Positions 35,281 through 43,388 of a stretch of DNA of 64,000 nt are shown in pieces. The translations under genes and the position numbers were made by a program. Position 1 is the stretch's first letter. Each line of letters starts with the position of its first letter. Under the pieces are notes generated by a model. It did not search any database. It was not told the DNA's origin and saw nothing but the letters and a program-made list of their open reading frames with translations. This stretch comes from an uncultured Rhodopila sp. (GTDB lineage: Bacteria > Pseudomonadota > Alphaproteobacteria > Acetobacterales > Acetobacteraceae), in contig NZ_CAIWTY010000075.1 in assembly GCF_903915725.1 (NCBI RefSeq), positions 208,874 to 272,873 on the forward strand. The letters run 5' to 3'.

Positions 35281-37785
35281 CTACTCGTTCCTTAGGAGTG
35301 GCGCCGGCCGGACCCGCAAGGCGGCTGCTGTTCCAGCATAACCGAAAATCAGCATCAGTGCGAGTGCTCCCGCGAGAGTGACAATAAGCGTGACCGGCAT
35401 GAAAATCCACTCCGTGTGCAGAATGTAATGTGTGACCGCAAAGCTCGCGGCCGAGCCGACAACCGACGCGATCAGGCCGGCGGTCAGGCCGAGCAAGCCG
35501 AACTCGGTGAGCCAGGCGGCGCGGATCTGCGAGCGGGTCGCGCCGAGGGTTTTCAGGATCACTGCCTCCCGCACCCGCCGCCGCTGGCCGGCCGCCACCG
35601 CGCCAACCAGGACGAAGGTGCCGGCGAGCAAGGTCAGCGCCCCGGTCACCGTCAGCGCCGCCGCCACCTGGTTGAGCAACCCCGCGATGGCGGAGAGCAC
35701 GTCCTCCACCCGGATGCCGGTCACGTTCGGCAACGCGTCCGTTACCGCCCGCAACAGGCCGCCCTGGGCCGCATCGGCGATCCTGACGGTCGCGATGTGG
35801 GTGTGCGGCGCGTGCGCCAGGAGCCCGGGGCTGGCGACCATGAAGAAATTGATGCCGAGCGACTGCCAGGCGATGTTGCGCAGGTTGGCGATCTTGAGGT
35901 CGATGTCGCGACCGAGCACGTTGACCCGGATGGTGTCGCCGATGCCGACATGCCAGCCCTTGGCCATGGCAGCATCGAACGACACCAGCGGCGGTCCGTC
36001 GTAGTCCGCCGCCCACCAGTCGCCCTGCACGAGGCGGGTGCCGTCGGGCGGTGTGGCGGCATAGGTCAGGCCGCGGTCGCCGCGCAGCGCCCAGGCCGTG
36101 TCGGGGGTTGCGTTGACGTCCTCGGCCGGAACCCCGTTCACCGAGACGACCCGGGCGCGCAGCGACGGCACCTGCTTCAGGTCCTGCATGCCGGGCTGAG
36201 CGCGGACGATCTGCTCGAAGCGGGGAAGCTGGTCGTTCTGGATATCGACAAAGAAGAAGCTGGGCGCGTTGGTTGGCAACTGCTCCTGGATCTGATGCTG
36301 CATATTGCCCTGGATGAGCGCCACCGACGCCAGGGTGGACAGCCCGAGGCCGGCGGACAGCAGCAGAAGCGGTGTCGGCGCGCCGGGGCGATAAAGGTTG
36401 CCGACGCCAAGCCGGACCGAGGGCCAGCCAGTACGAGGCGCCCGCCGCGCCAGCGCCATGACGGCGGAAGCTCCGGCCCGGAACAGCAGCAGGGTCAGCC
36501 CCGCCGCCACACAGAAATAGAGTGCGAACATCCGATCGGTTGCCGTGGCGACGGTCAGTCCGACAAGACCGAGCGCCAGCACGACATTGACGATGATCAG
36601 GGAGGTGGCCGGCCGCGTCGCCTCCGGGATCAGGCCGTCGCGGAACAGGGCGCCCCCGGGAATGCGGGATGCGCGACCGAGCGGCCAGAGTGAAAAGCAC
36701 AGCGCAATAAGCAGCCCATAGGCAGCCGCGAGCGCCAGCGGTAACGGATATAGGCCAAGCACCGGCGGCACGGGCAATATCGGCGTCAGGAACCGCGCGC
36801 CGAGCAGCGGCAGCAGCGCGCCGATAGTCACGCCAATGACGATCCCGCCTGCCGCCAGCACCATCACCTGGATCAGGCAGACGACAAACACCAGCCCGGG
36901 CGAGGCGCCGAGGCAGCGCAGCGTCGCGATGGTCCGCGCCCTCGCGTCGAGCCAGGCGCGCACGCCGTTAGCGACGCCGATGCCTCCGACAAGAAGCGAT
37001 GTGAGGCCGACCAGTGTCAGGAACAAAGCGGTTTGGTCGATGAAGCGGCGGACGCCGGGGGCGGCATCGCCGGGGTCGCGGATGCGCCAGCCCTGTTTTG
37101 CGAACTGGTCGTGGATCGCGGGTGCCAGGGCGGCCGCGTCGGGCGCGGTCAGGCGCATGGCGTATCGCACCATCGCACCGGGCGCGAGCAGGCCGGTGGC
37201 GGGCAGCGCGTCGGCGGAGATCAGCACGCGCGGGCCGAGGATCGCGGCGGTGGCGACCCGGTCCGGTTCATGCGTCAGTGCGCCGGAGACCCGGAAGCTG
37301 GCAGTGCCAAGGCGGACCATATCGCCAGGGTGAAGCTGCAGACGATCGAGCACGATCGGATCGGCCAACAGGCCGTAGTGGCCGTCTTGGGTGCGCAGGG
37401 CATCGGCAAGCGGCTGGTCCGGCGCCAGGGTTGCGGTGCCGACGAGCGGCCAGTTCGCATCGACGGCCTTCAGCTCGATCAGTTGCCGCTCGCCGGAGGG
37501 CGCCACCAGCATGGAACGCATCTGCGTCACGCCGCTGGTCGTCGCGCCGCGCGTATGCAGCCAGTCATCCAGCGTGGCGGGTAGTGGCTGCGAGCCGCTG
37601 TCGATCTCCAGGTCGCCGCCGAGCAGGGCGCGGCCGTCGGTTGCCAACCCGGCATCGACGGCGGAGCGGAGGGTGCCGACAGAGGCGATGACTCCGACGC
37701 CAAGAGCGAGGCAGAGCAAGACGATCCACAGGCCGCGCACGCCGCCGCGCAGCTCGCGGCGGGCGAGGGTGAGGGCGAGGATCAT
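35281..37785 (-). CDS. FtsX-type ABC transporter permease (YbbP-like)
   Basis: An 834-residue permease with two FtsX-type blocks: an N-terminal helix (LWIVLLCLALGVGVIAS), a large periplasmic region, a first four-helix block near residues 260-420 (LFLTLVGLTSLLVGGIGVANG, GVRAWLDARARTIATLRCLG), a second periplasmic region, and a C-terminal block (LLAGTFVLVGAVAAGQRRRV, VILKTLGATRSQIRAAWL). It matches the YbbP organisation. The ATPase gene upstream and the TesA-like esterase beyond it reproduce the E. coli tesA-ybbA-ybbP cluster. The substrate is unknown, possibly lipid or lipoprotein related. Confidence 0.9.
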   Translation of the reverse strand: MILALTLARRELRGGVRGLWIVLLCLALGVGVIASVGTLRSAVDAGLATDGRALLGGDLEIDSGSQPLPATLDDWLHTRGATTSGVTQMRSMLVAPSGERQLIELKAVDANWPLVGTATLAPDQPLADALRTQDGHYGLLADPIVLDRLQLHPGDMVRLGTASFRVSGALTHEPDRVATAAILGPRVLISADALPATGLLAPGAMVRYAMRLTAPDAAALAPAIHDQFAKQGWRIRDPGDAAPGVRRFIDQTALFLTLVGLTSLLVGGIGVANGVRAWLDARARTIATLRCLGASPGLVFVVCLIQVMVLAAGGIVIGVTIGALLPLLGARFLTPILPVPPVLGLYPLPLALAAAYGLLIALCFSLWPLGRASRIPGGALFRDGLIPEATRPATSLIIVNVVLALGLVGLTVATATDRMFALYFCVAAGLTLLLFRAGASAVMALARRAPRTGWPSVRLGVGNLYRPGAPTPLLLLSAGLGLSTLASVALIQGNMQHQIQEQLPTNAPSFFFVDIQNDQLPRFEQIVRAQPGMQDLKQVPSLRARVVSVNGVPAEDVNATPDTAWALRGDRGLTYAATPPDGTRLVQGDWWAADYDGPPLVSFDAAMAKGWHVGIGDTIRVNVLGRDIDLKIANLRNIAWQSLGINFFMVASPGLLAHAPHTHIATVRIADAAQGGLLRAVTDALPNVTGIRVEDVLSAIAGLLNQVAAALTVTGALTLLAGTFVLVGAVAAGQRRRVREAVILKTLGATRSQIRAAWLTEFGLLGLTAGLIASVVGSAASFAVTHYILHTEWIFMPVTLIVTLAGALALMLIFGYAGTAAALRVRPAPLLRNE

Positions 37786-37821
37786 GGGGCGATCCTGGCG
37801 ACGGCGGCCGCCCAAGTCCCT

Positions 37822-37967
37822 GTGTCATGGCCGGGCTTGGCCCGGCCATCCACGACTTTGCCGGAACCGGCACCGCAAGTCGTGGATGGCCGGGCCAAGC
37901 CCGGCCATGACACAATGTGGGACAAGCCCGGCCATGACACAATGTGGGACAATACCGGCCATGACAC
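37822..37967. repeat. REP-like palindrome type A copy 2, with tandem 27-base tail
   Basis: GTGTCATGGCCGGGCTTGGC opens the element, the arm reaches CCATCCACGACTT, and the inverted arm returns from AAGTCGTGGATGG to CCCGGCCATGACAC. The right end is then extended by tandem 27-base units (GCCATGACACAATGTGGGAC plus seven bases) at 37904-37930 and 37931-37957, with a partial third to 37967. It lies between the permease and ATPase genes of one transporter. Confidence 0.88.
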
Positions 37968-37993
37968 GGGGGAAGACGCGTGCCGCAACGGCC

Positions 37994-38713
37994 TCACGCC
38001 GCCACCGCCTCATCCACGCGCCCATCCGACAGATGCACCTGCCGATCGCAGCGCGAGGCCAGGTCGCGGTCGTGGGTGATCAGCAGCAGGGTGGTGCCGC
38101 TGTGTTGGCGCAGCGCGAACAACAGGTCGATCACCGACTGCCCGGTCGCATGGTCCAAATTCCCCGTCGGCTCATCCGCGAGCAGCAAGGCCGGTTCCGG
38201 GGCGAAGGCGCGGGCCAGCGCGACGCGCTGCTGCTCGCCGCCGGACAACTGGCCGGGCAAATGAGTCAGGCGGTGCGACAGGCCCACCGAGTCCAGCGCC
38301 GCGCGCGCCCGGGAACCGGCATCGCGGACGCCGGCCAGTTCCAGCGGCACCGCGACGTTCTCCAGCGCGGTCATGGTGGGGATCAGATGAAACGCCTGGA
38401 AGACGATGCCGACGCTCTCGCGGCGCAGCCGGGCCAGCGCGTCCTCGTCCAGGCCGGTGATCTCTCGCCCGTCCAGCGCCACGCTGCCGGAGGTGGCGCG
38501 TTCCAGCCCGGCCAGCACCATCAGCAGGCTGGTCTTGCCCGAACCGGAGGGGCCGACAAGCCCGACGGCCTCCCCCCGTGCGATGTCGAGCGCGACTCCG
38601 CGCAGGATGTTGACCGGTCCAGCGGCGGACGGCACGCTGAGGTGCAGGTCCCGGATCCGCACCAGCGGCATGATGGCGCCGGCGAGCGGCGGAGTGATCG
38701 GAATGGCATCCAT
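37994..38713 (-). CDS. ABC transporter ATPase (YbbA/LolD-like)
   Basis: A 239-residue ATPase. Walker A is VGPSGSGKTSLLMVLAG, the signature is LSGGEQQRVALARAF, Walker B is LLLADEPTGNLD and the switch His is in LITHDRDLA. It is the MacB/LolD/YbbA type and should pair with the permease at 35281-37785. The ATG at 38713 would overlap the divergent esterase start. A later in-frame ATG at 38671 (MPLVRIRDLHLSV), where family similarity begins, would remove the overlap. Confidence 0.9.
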   Translation of the reverse strand: MDAIPITPPLAGAIMPLVRIRDLHLSVPSAAGPVNILRGVALDIARGEAVGLVGPSGSGKTSLLMVLAGLERATSGSVALDGREITGLDEDALARLRRESVGIVFQAFHLIPTMTALENVAVPLELAGVRDAGSRARAALDSVGLSHRLTHLPGQLSGGEQQRVALARAFAPEPALLLADEPTGNLDHATGQSVIDLLFALRQHSGTTLLLITHDRDLASRCDRQVHLSDGRVDEAVAA

Positions 38714-39365
38714 AGGAAAACTATATTGGGACGCGGTCCCGGGGCGGAAGGGCTGGTGCGTGGTTGCAATAATGTTATCTGTTCTGAATTCGGCCGCTGC
38801 CGCGCCGCCGAGGCTGCTGGTACTGGGGGATTCGCTTTCGGCCGGGTACGGATTGCCGCACGACCAGGGGTTCGAGGTGCAGTTGCAGCGGGCGCTGCAG
38901 GCGCACGGCCACGAGGTCTCGATCATCGACGGCGCCGTGTCCGGCGACACCAGTGCCGGCGGGCGGGCGCGTCTGGACTGGGCGCTGGGCGACGGCGCGG
39001 ACGCGGCGATCGTCGAGCTTGGCGCGAACGACGGGTTGCGGGGCCTCGATCCGAAGGACTTGGAGGCAAACCTGACCGCCATTCTCGACTCGCTGGCGGC
39101 GAAGCATATCCCGGTGCTCCTGACCGGCATGTATGCGCCGCCCAACCTGGGTCCGGACTACCAGGCGGCGTTCCGCGCGGTCTACGAGCGTCTCGGGAAG
39201 CGGCCGGGCGTGCTCTACGATGCGTTCTTTCTCCAAAGCGTGGCCACGGTGGACGACCTCAACCAGGCGGACCGGATGCATCCTAATCCGGAGGGCGTGC
39301 GGCGCATCGTTGCCCGTATCCTGCCGCTGGTGGAAAAGCTGTTGTCCGAGGCCAAGCCCGCTTAA
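38703..39365 (+). CDS. TesA-like arylesterase/lysophospholipase (SGNH family)
   Basis: About 220 residues. Block I is LLVLGDSLSAGYGLP (catalytic Ser), block III is IVELGANDGLRG, and the Asp-His pair is in ADRMHPNPEG. A signal peptide (GWCVVAIMLSVLNSAAAA) directs it to the periplasm. I chose ATG 38703 because it gives the signal a basic N-terminus. GTG 38760, with a GGAAGGG site, or ATG 38772 are real alternatives and would avoid the overlap with the divergent ATPase gene. It matches TesA, the usual neighbour of ybbA-ybbP. Confidence 0.88.
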   Translation: MASIGKLYWDAVPGRKGWCVVAIMLSVLNSAAAAPPRLLVLGDSLSAGYGLPHDQGFEVQLQRALQAHGHEVSIIDGAVSGDTSAGGRARLDWALGDGADAAIVELGANDGLRGLDPKDLEANLTAILDSLAAKHIPVLLTGMYAPPNLGPDYQAAFRAVYERLGKRPGVLYDAFFLQSVATVDDLNQADRMHPNPEGVRRIVARILPLVEKLLSEAKPA

Positions 39366-39374
39366 GATGCCGCG

Positions 39375-39911
39375 ATGAGACTGTTTGTCGCCCTCGACCT
39401 GCCATGGAGTCTGCGGGAGAGGCTGTCGGCCCTGGCGGCCGGCGGATTGCCGGGCGCACGCTGGGTGCCTCCCGCCAACTACCACATGACGTTGCGGTTC
39501 ATCGGCGAGACGCCCGGCCACCGCGCCGAGGACATCGACCTTGCGCTGAGCGGGCTGCGTGCGCGCGGGTTTTCACTGACCCTGGCCGGGCTGGGCACCT
39601 TCGCCAAAGGCGGCCGCAGCACGGCGCTATGGGTCGGGGTGGAGCGCAACCCGCAACTGGACCATTTGCAGAACAAGATCGAGATCGCGTTACAGCGCTG
39701 CGGGCTGGAGCCGGAGCGGCGGCGGTTCCAGCCGCACGTCACCCTGGCGCGGCTGGACAACGTGGCGGAGGGCAAGCTGGTGTCCTACGTCCAGGCGCAC
39801 AACCTGTTTCGCGCGGACCCGGTGCCGGTGGAGCATTTTACCTTGTTCAGTTCCCTGCTTGGCAAGGAGGCGTCCGTCTATACGCCGGAGGTTGAGTACG
39901 AGCTGGGGTAG
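39375..39911 (+). CDS. thpR: RNA 2',3'-cyclic phosphodiesterase
   Basis: A 178-residue 2H-phosphoesterase. The two HxTx motifs are visible as YHMTLRFIGE and PHVTLARLD, with RLFVALDLPWSLRERL at the N-terminus. ThpR/LigT opens 2',3'-cyclic phosphates in RNA. It starts nine bases after the esterase stop, so it is probably co-transcribed. Confidence 0.93.
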   Translation: MRLFVALDLPWSLRERLSALAAGGLPGARWVPPANYHMTLRFIGETPGHRAEDIDLALSGLRARGFSLTLAGLGTFAKGGRSTALWVGVERNPQLDHLQNKIEIALQRCGLEPERRRFQPHVTLARLDNVAEGKLVSYVQAHNLFRADPVPVEHFTLFSSLLGKEASVYTPEVEYELG

Positions 39912-39993
39912 AAGGCCGTTGCCGGCGGGCACGCCCGCTCCGGCGCCATGACGGCGACCCCACCGCCCGGCGGGAGGCCGAGCGGTATTGGCG

Positions 39994-40302
39994 TTACGCC
40001 GGGGACAATACGTGGATAACCCGGCTGGCGATCAAATCCTTCGTCTTGGCGGCATATGCCTTCATGTGCGCCGAGGCGCCATGCGCCTTGAGGTGGTCGA
40101 GGCTTTCCCATTTCTCCAGCACCACGAAAGTGTCCGCGCCGAACGGGGTCTGTAGCGGGCCGACACCGTCGGCGTCGGTCGCGGGGCCGTATTCGATGCA
40201 GCCCGCCTCGGCATGCACCGCCGGGACGTTGGCGTGGAACGCCTCCAGGATGGCGGCGCGGTTGCCTGGCTTGGCGGTGACGATGGCGACGACGTGGATC
40301 AT
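39994..40302 (-). CDS. Antibiotic biosynthesis monooxygenase (ABM)-domain protein
   Basis: A 102-residue single-domain protein of the dimeric alpha+beta barrel fold: IHVVAIVTAKPGNRAAILEA, CIEYGPATD and FVVLEKWESLDHLKAH are typical. Relatives include YgiN-like quinol monooxygenases. The reaction is not known. A weak AGGAG site (in reverse) precedes the ATG at 40302. Confidence 0.85.
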   Translation of the reverse strand: MIHVVAIVTAKPGNRAAILEAFHANVPAVHAEAGCIEYGPATDADGVGPLQTPFGADTFVVLEKWESLDHLKAHGASAHMKAYAAKTKDLIASRVIHVLSPA

Positions 40303-40370
40303 GGTGCTCTCCTGTATGTCGAGGGTCGCGATGTTGCCCCGGGATCGTCTCCGCGCGAAGCGCGGCGCGT

Positions 40371-42026
40371 TCAGCCGCCGGACGGTACAGAAACAAGCGA
40401 GGCTGCCGCTTCCGCTGGCTCGAGTTCGGCAAATAGCGCGCCGAACGGCGGCAGTAATGCGCCGGGATCCGCGAATCCGCTGGCCTTCAGCACCTCAAGG
40501 CGCCCGAACGCGGTCCGGTCGAAGGCAACCGGCTGCCCGGACAGGTTGAACACTGCCAGCACCCGCTGTCCCTCATACTCGCGTATGCAGCCGATCAGTG
40601 GATCGGACAACGCGATCTGGTGCAGCGTGCCGCGAATTAAGGCTGGCATGCCACGCCGCCAGTGCAGGAAGCGCCGGTAGGCGTGCAGCAGCGAGTCCGG
40701 GTCCGCCTCCTGCGCGTCCGCCGCCAGCACACGGTGTGCCTCCGGCATCGGCAGCCAGGGGGTTTTGGACGTGGTGAACCCGCCATTGCGCTCGGCCGCG
40801 ACCCACGGCATCGGAGTCCGGCTGCCGTCGCGCCCGCGGAACTCCGGCCAATAGGCAATGCCGAACGGGTCGCGCAGATCGGCTTCGGCCAGATGCGCTT
40901 CGGGCAATCCCAGTTCCTCGCCCTGATAGAGGCAGACACTGCCGCGCAACGACAGCAGCAGCGCCATCAACAGGCGCGCGAAGGCCGGATCGGGGGGGGC
41001 CTCGCCGCGGCGCGGGTTCCACCGGCTGACCGCGCGCTCGACGTCGTGGTTGCTGAACGACCAGCAGATCCAGCCGTCCTCTCCTCCGGAGGAGATGTTT
41101 CGCAGCAGTCCGGAGACGGAGGCAACGTCGAATTCACCGCGCAACGGCTGCAGAGTGTACGCCATGTGCAGGCGGTGCGAACCCTGCGTGCAGCGGGTCA
41201 CGCGTTCGAACGCGCCCGGCTGGCTGCTGATTTCGCCAAGCGTCGCCGTCCCGGCATACAGGTCCATCAGCCCCCGGATTCGCGCCAGGATGCCCAATGC
41301 CTCCGGTTGCAGCATGTCATGCAGATGGAGCTGCATCGCGAACAACTTGGCCGGGATTGCCTCCCGCGCAGGCGCCGGCGGGTTGGACCGCAAAGCCTTG
41401 TCGTGCAGCAGGAAATCAACCGCATCGAGGCGGAACCCGTCCACCCCGCGATCCAACCAGAACCGGGCGGTCTCCAGCATGGCATCGGCCACCGCCGGAT
41501 TGTGCAGGTTCAGCGCGGGCTGCTGGCTCAGGAAATGATGCAGATAATATTGCCGCCGCCGCGGCTCCCAGGTCCAGGCCGCGCCGCCGAACACCGACAG
41601 CCAGTTATTCGGCGGTGTCCCGTCCGCCGCCGGATCTGCCCAGACGTACCAGTCCGATTTTTGCTCCGTCCGGCTGGCGCGGCTGGTCAGGAACCAGGGA
41701 TGACGTTCGGAGGTGTGGCTCCAGACCTGGTCGATCAGCACTTTCAGGCCGAGCGCGTGCGCCCGTGCCAGCAGCGCATCGAAGTCCGCCAGGCTGCCGA
41801 AGATCGGGTCAACCGCGCGGTGGTCCGCCACGTCGTAGCCGAAGTCGCGCTGCGGCGAGACGAAGAACGGGCAGAGCCAGATCGCGTCCACCCCAAGCCG
41901 GGCGACATGGTCCAGCCGCGCGGTCACGCCGCGCAGGTCGCCGATGCCATCGCCATTCGTGTCGAGGAAGCTGCGAGGATAAATCTGATAGATCACCGCG
42001 CCTTGCCACCAGTCCGACGCTGCCAT
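40371..42026 (-). CDS. GH13 alpha-glucosidase/oligo-1,6-glucosidase
   Basis: A 551-residue glycoside hydrolase family 13 enzyme. Early blocks are GAVIYQIYPRSFLDTNGDG and VDAIWLCPFF. Region II GVDGFRLDAVDF gives the nucleophile Asp 201, region III ATLGEISS gives the acid/base Glu 265, and region IV FSNHDVER gives the stabilising Asp 328. No signal peptide, so it is cytoplasmic. The ATG at 42026 (MAASDWW) has an AGGAGA site; the in-frame GTG at 42041 is less likely. The linkage preference (alpha-1,4 or -1,6) cannot be decided. Confidence 0.93.
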   Translation of the reverse strand: MAASDWWQGAVIYQIYPRSFLDTNGDGIGDLRGVTARLDHVARLGVDAIWLCPFFVSPQRDFGYDVADHRAVDPIFGSLADFDALLARAHALGLKVLIDQVWSHTSERHPWFLTSRASRTEQKSDWYVWADPAADGTPPNNWLSVFGGAAWTWEPRRRQYYLHHFLSQQPALNLHNPAVADAMLETARFWLDRGVDGFRLDAVDFLLHDKALRSNPPAPAREAIPAKLFAMQLHLHDMLQPEALGILARIRGLMDLYAGTATLGEISSQPGAFERVTRCTQGSHRLHMAYTLQPLRGEFDVASVSGLLRNISSGGEDGWICWSFSNHDVERAVSRWNPRRGEAPPDPAFARLLMALLLSLRGSVCLYQGEELGLPEAHLAEADLRDPFGIAYWPEFRGRDGSRTPMPWVAAERNGGFTTSKTPWLPMPEAHRVLAADAQEADPDSLLHAYRRFLHWRRGMPALIRGTLHQIALSDPLIGCIREYEGQRVLAVFNLSGQPVAFDRTAFGRLEVLKASGFADPGALLPPFGALFAELEPAEAAASLVSVPSGG

Positions 42027-42133
42027 GCCCGTTCTCCTCACGGGTGCGTGTACGAAATGGCAGCGACGGTGTTCAATACGAAATTACAAGGGGCCAGGCA
42101 GTATTCCCTGCCCTGTCGCTTTCCTGCCGCAAA

Positions 42134-43099
42134 TCAAATCAATTCAGGAATAACCCAGAGCGGCTTTTCGCCGCGGATAACCCGCTGGCAATTGTCGAAG
42201 GCATTGCGGAAGCGGGTGTATTGGTTTTCCTGCGTCGGACCGGCGAAATGCGCGCTCAGCACGACGTTGGGCAACCCGAACAGCGGGTTGTCGGGTGGCG
42301 GCGGCTCCTCCTCGAACACGTCCAGACCCGCGCCGGCGATGGTGCCATTCGACAGGGCCTCGATCAGCGCCGACTCATCCACCACCGGACCGCGGCAGGT
42401 GTTCACGAGATAAGCGTCCGGCTGCATCAGCCGGAACTGCGCCGCGCCGATCATCTGCCTGGTGTCCTTGGTCAGCGGAACGTGCAGGGAGACGATGTCG
42501 GAGGTCCGCAGCACCTCCTCGAACAATGCGAACGTTACCCCCAGGTCGTCCGCCTGCTCCTCGCTCAGCCGGACGATGTCATAATACTGCACGGTCATCC
42601 CGAACGCGCGGGCGAGGCGGGCGGTCTTTTTCCCGATCGTGCCCAGGCCGATGATGCCCAGGGTGCGGCCTTTCAACTCGTACAGCTTCACGTCGTTGAC
42701 AGCGTTGCCCCGCCAGCGGCCGGAGGCCACGTTGGCGTGCTGCCAGACCAGGCGCCGGCACACCGCCAGCATCAGCAGGATCGCGTGCTCCGCCACCGCG
42801 GTCGCGTTGGCGCCGCCATTGTTGCAAATCGGCACGCCCGCCCGCCGCGCGGCGTCGATGTCGCAGCGATCGTATCCGGCGGACAGCAGCTGTACCAACT
42901 TCAGCTTCGGCGCCGAGCGGTAGAATGCGTCGTCCATGAACGGTTCACCGAAGCCGACAATGCAGACCGCATCCGCCAGCGCCGCCTGGAACTCCGGCGT
43001 CCCCGGGCGCGCCACGACCGCCTCGAGGCTGGCAGGCAGGATTTCGCGGGCGACCGCGACGTCGTTCAATGGATTATCGGCGATAATGATCTTGGCCAT
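42134..43099 (-). CDS. D-2-hydroxyacid dehydrogenase family protein
   Basis: A 321-residue NAD-dependent dehydrogenase. The nucleotide motif is LGIIGLGTIGKKTARLARAF; the catalytic Arg is in VNTCRGPVVDE, the Glu is in the LDVFEEEPPPPDNPLF segment and the His in VLSAHFAGPT. The gene starts at 43099 with the domain; longer in-frame upstream sequence is the urtA regulatory region and is not protein-like. Phosphoglycerate, glyoxylate and other 2-hydroxyacids are possible substrates. Confidence 0.88.
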   Translation of the reverse strand: MAKIIIADNPLNDVAVAREILPASLEAVVARPGTPEFQAALADAVCIVGFGEPFMDDAFYRSAPKLKLVQLLSAGYDRCDIDAARRAGVPICNNGGANATAVAEHAILLMLAVCRRLVWQHANVASGRWRGNAVNDVKLYELKGRTLGIIGLGTIGKKTARLARAFGMTVQYYDIVRLSEEQADDLGVTFALFEEVLRTSDIVSLHVPLTKDTRQMIGAAQFRLMQPDAYLVNTCRGPVVDESALIEALSNGTIAGAGLDVFEEEPPPPDNPLFGLPNVVLSAHFAGPTQENQYTRFRNAFDNCQRVIRGEKPLWVIPELI

Positions 43100-43306
43100 T
43101 GGTCTCCCCCGGCATCGCAAGTTTCCGAAGATAAGCGGGTTTCGCCTGATGACCAAGATTGCCCGTTGCCAATTCGCACAAAAATTAGGCAGTTTGCGGA
43201 TGATGCCCGCACGGGGATGTTGGTGATTTTCTAGGCAGTTTGGTGAAATGGAATGGAACCTGCGGCAAAGCGGTCTGCCGAATGCCTGATTTTCCGCCTG
43301 GCTTTC

Positions 43307-43324
43307 TTGGCATGTCAGTTGCAT
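43307..43324 (+). promoter_or_regulatory. Sigma-54 (-24/-12) promoter of the urt-ure operon
   Basis: TTGGCATGTCAGTTGCAT differs from the RpoN consensus TTGGCAC-N5-TTGCAT at one position. GG is at 43309-43310 and GC at 43321-43322, exactly ten bases apart. A start site near 43335 would give a leader of about 55 bases before urtA. Nitrogen-controlled urea uptake via NtrC/RpoN is well established in other bacteria. I did not find a clean NtrC dyad upstream. Confidence 0.8.
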
Positions 43325-43388
43325 CAAATGACCCGCCTCCGCCCGGCGGGGAAACCAAACCAATCAACAGGCACAGGAACCGGCACGT

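Noticed and set aside
35249..36700. Long overlapping minus-strand frame inside the YbbP-like permease
   Set aside because: The permease frame has family motifs throughout; this frame is Arg/Pro/Gly-rich shadow sequence.
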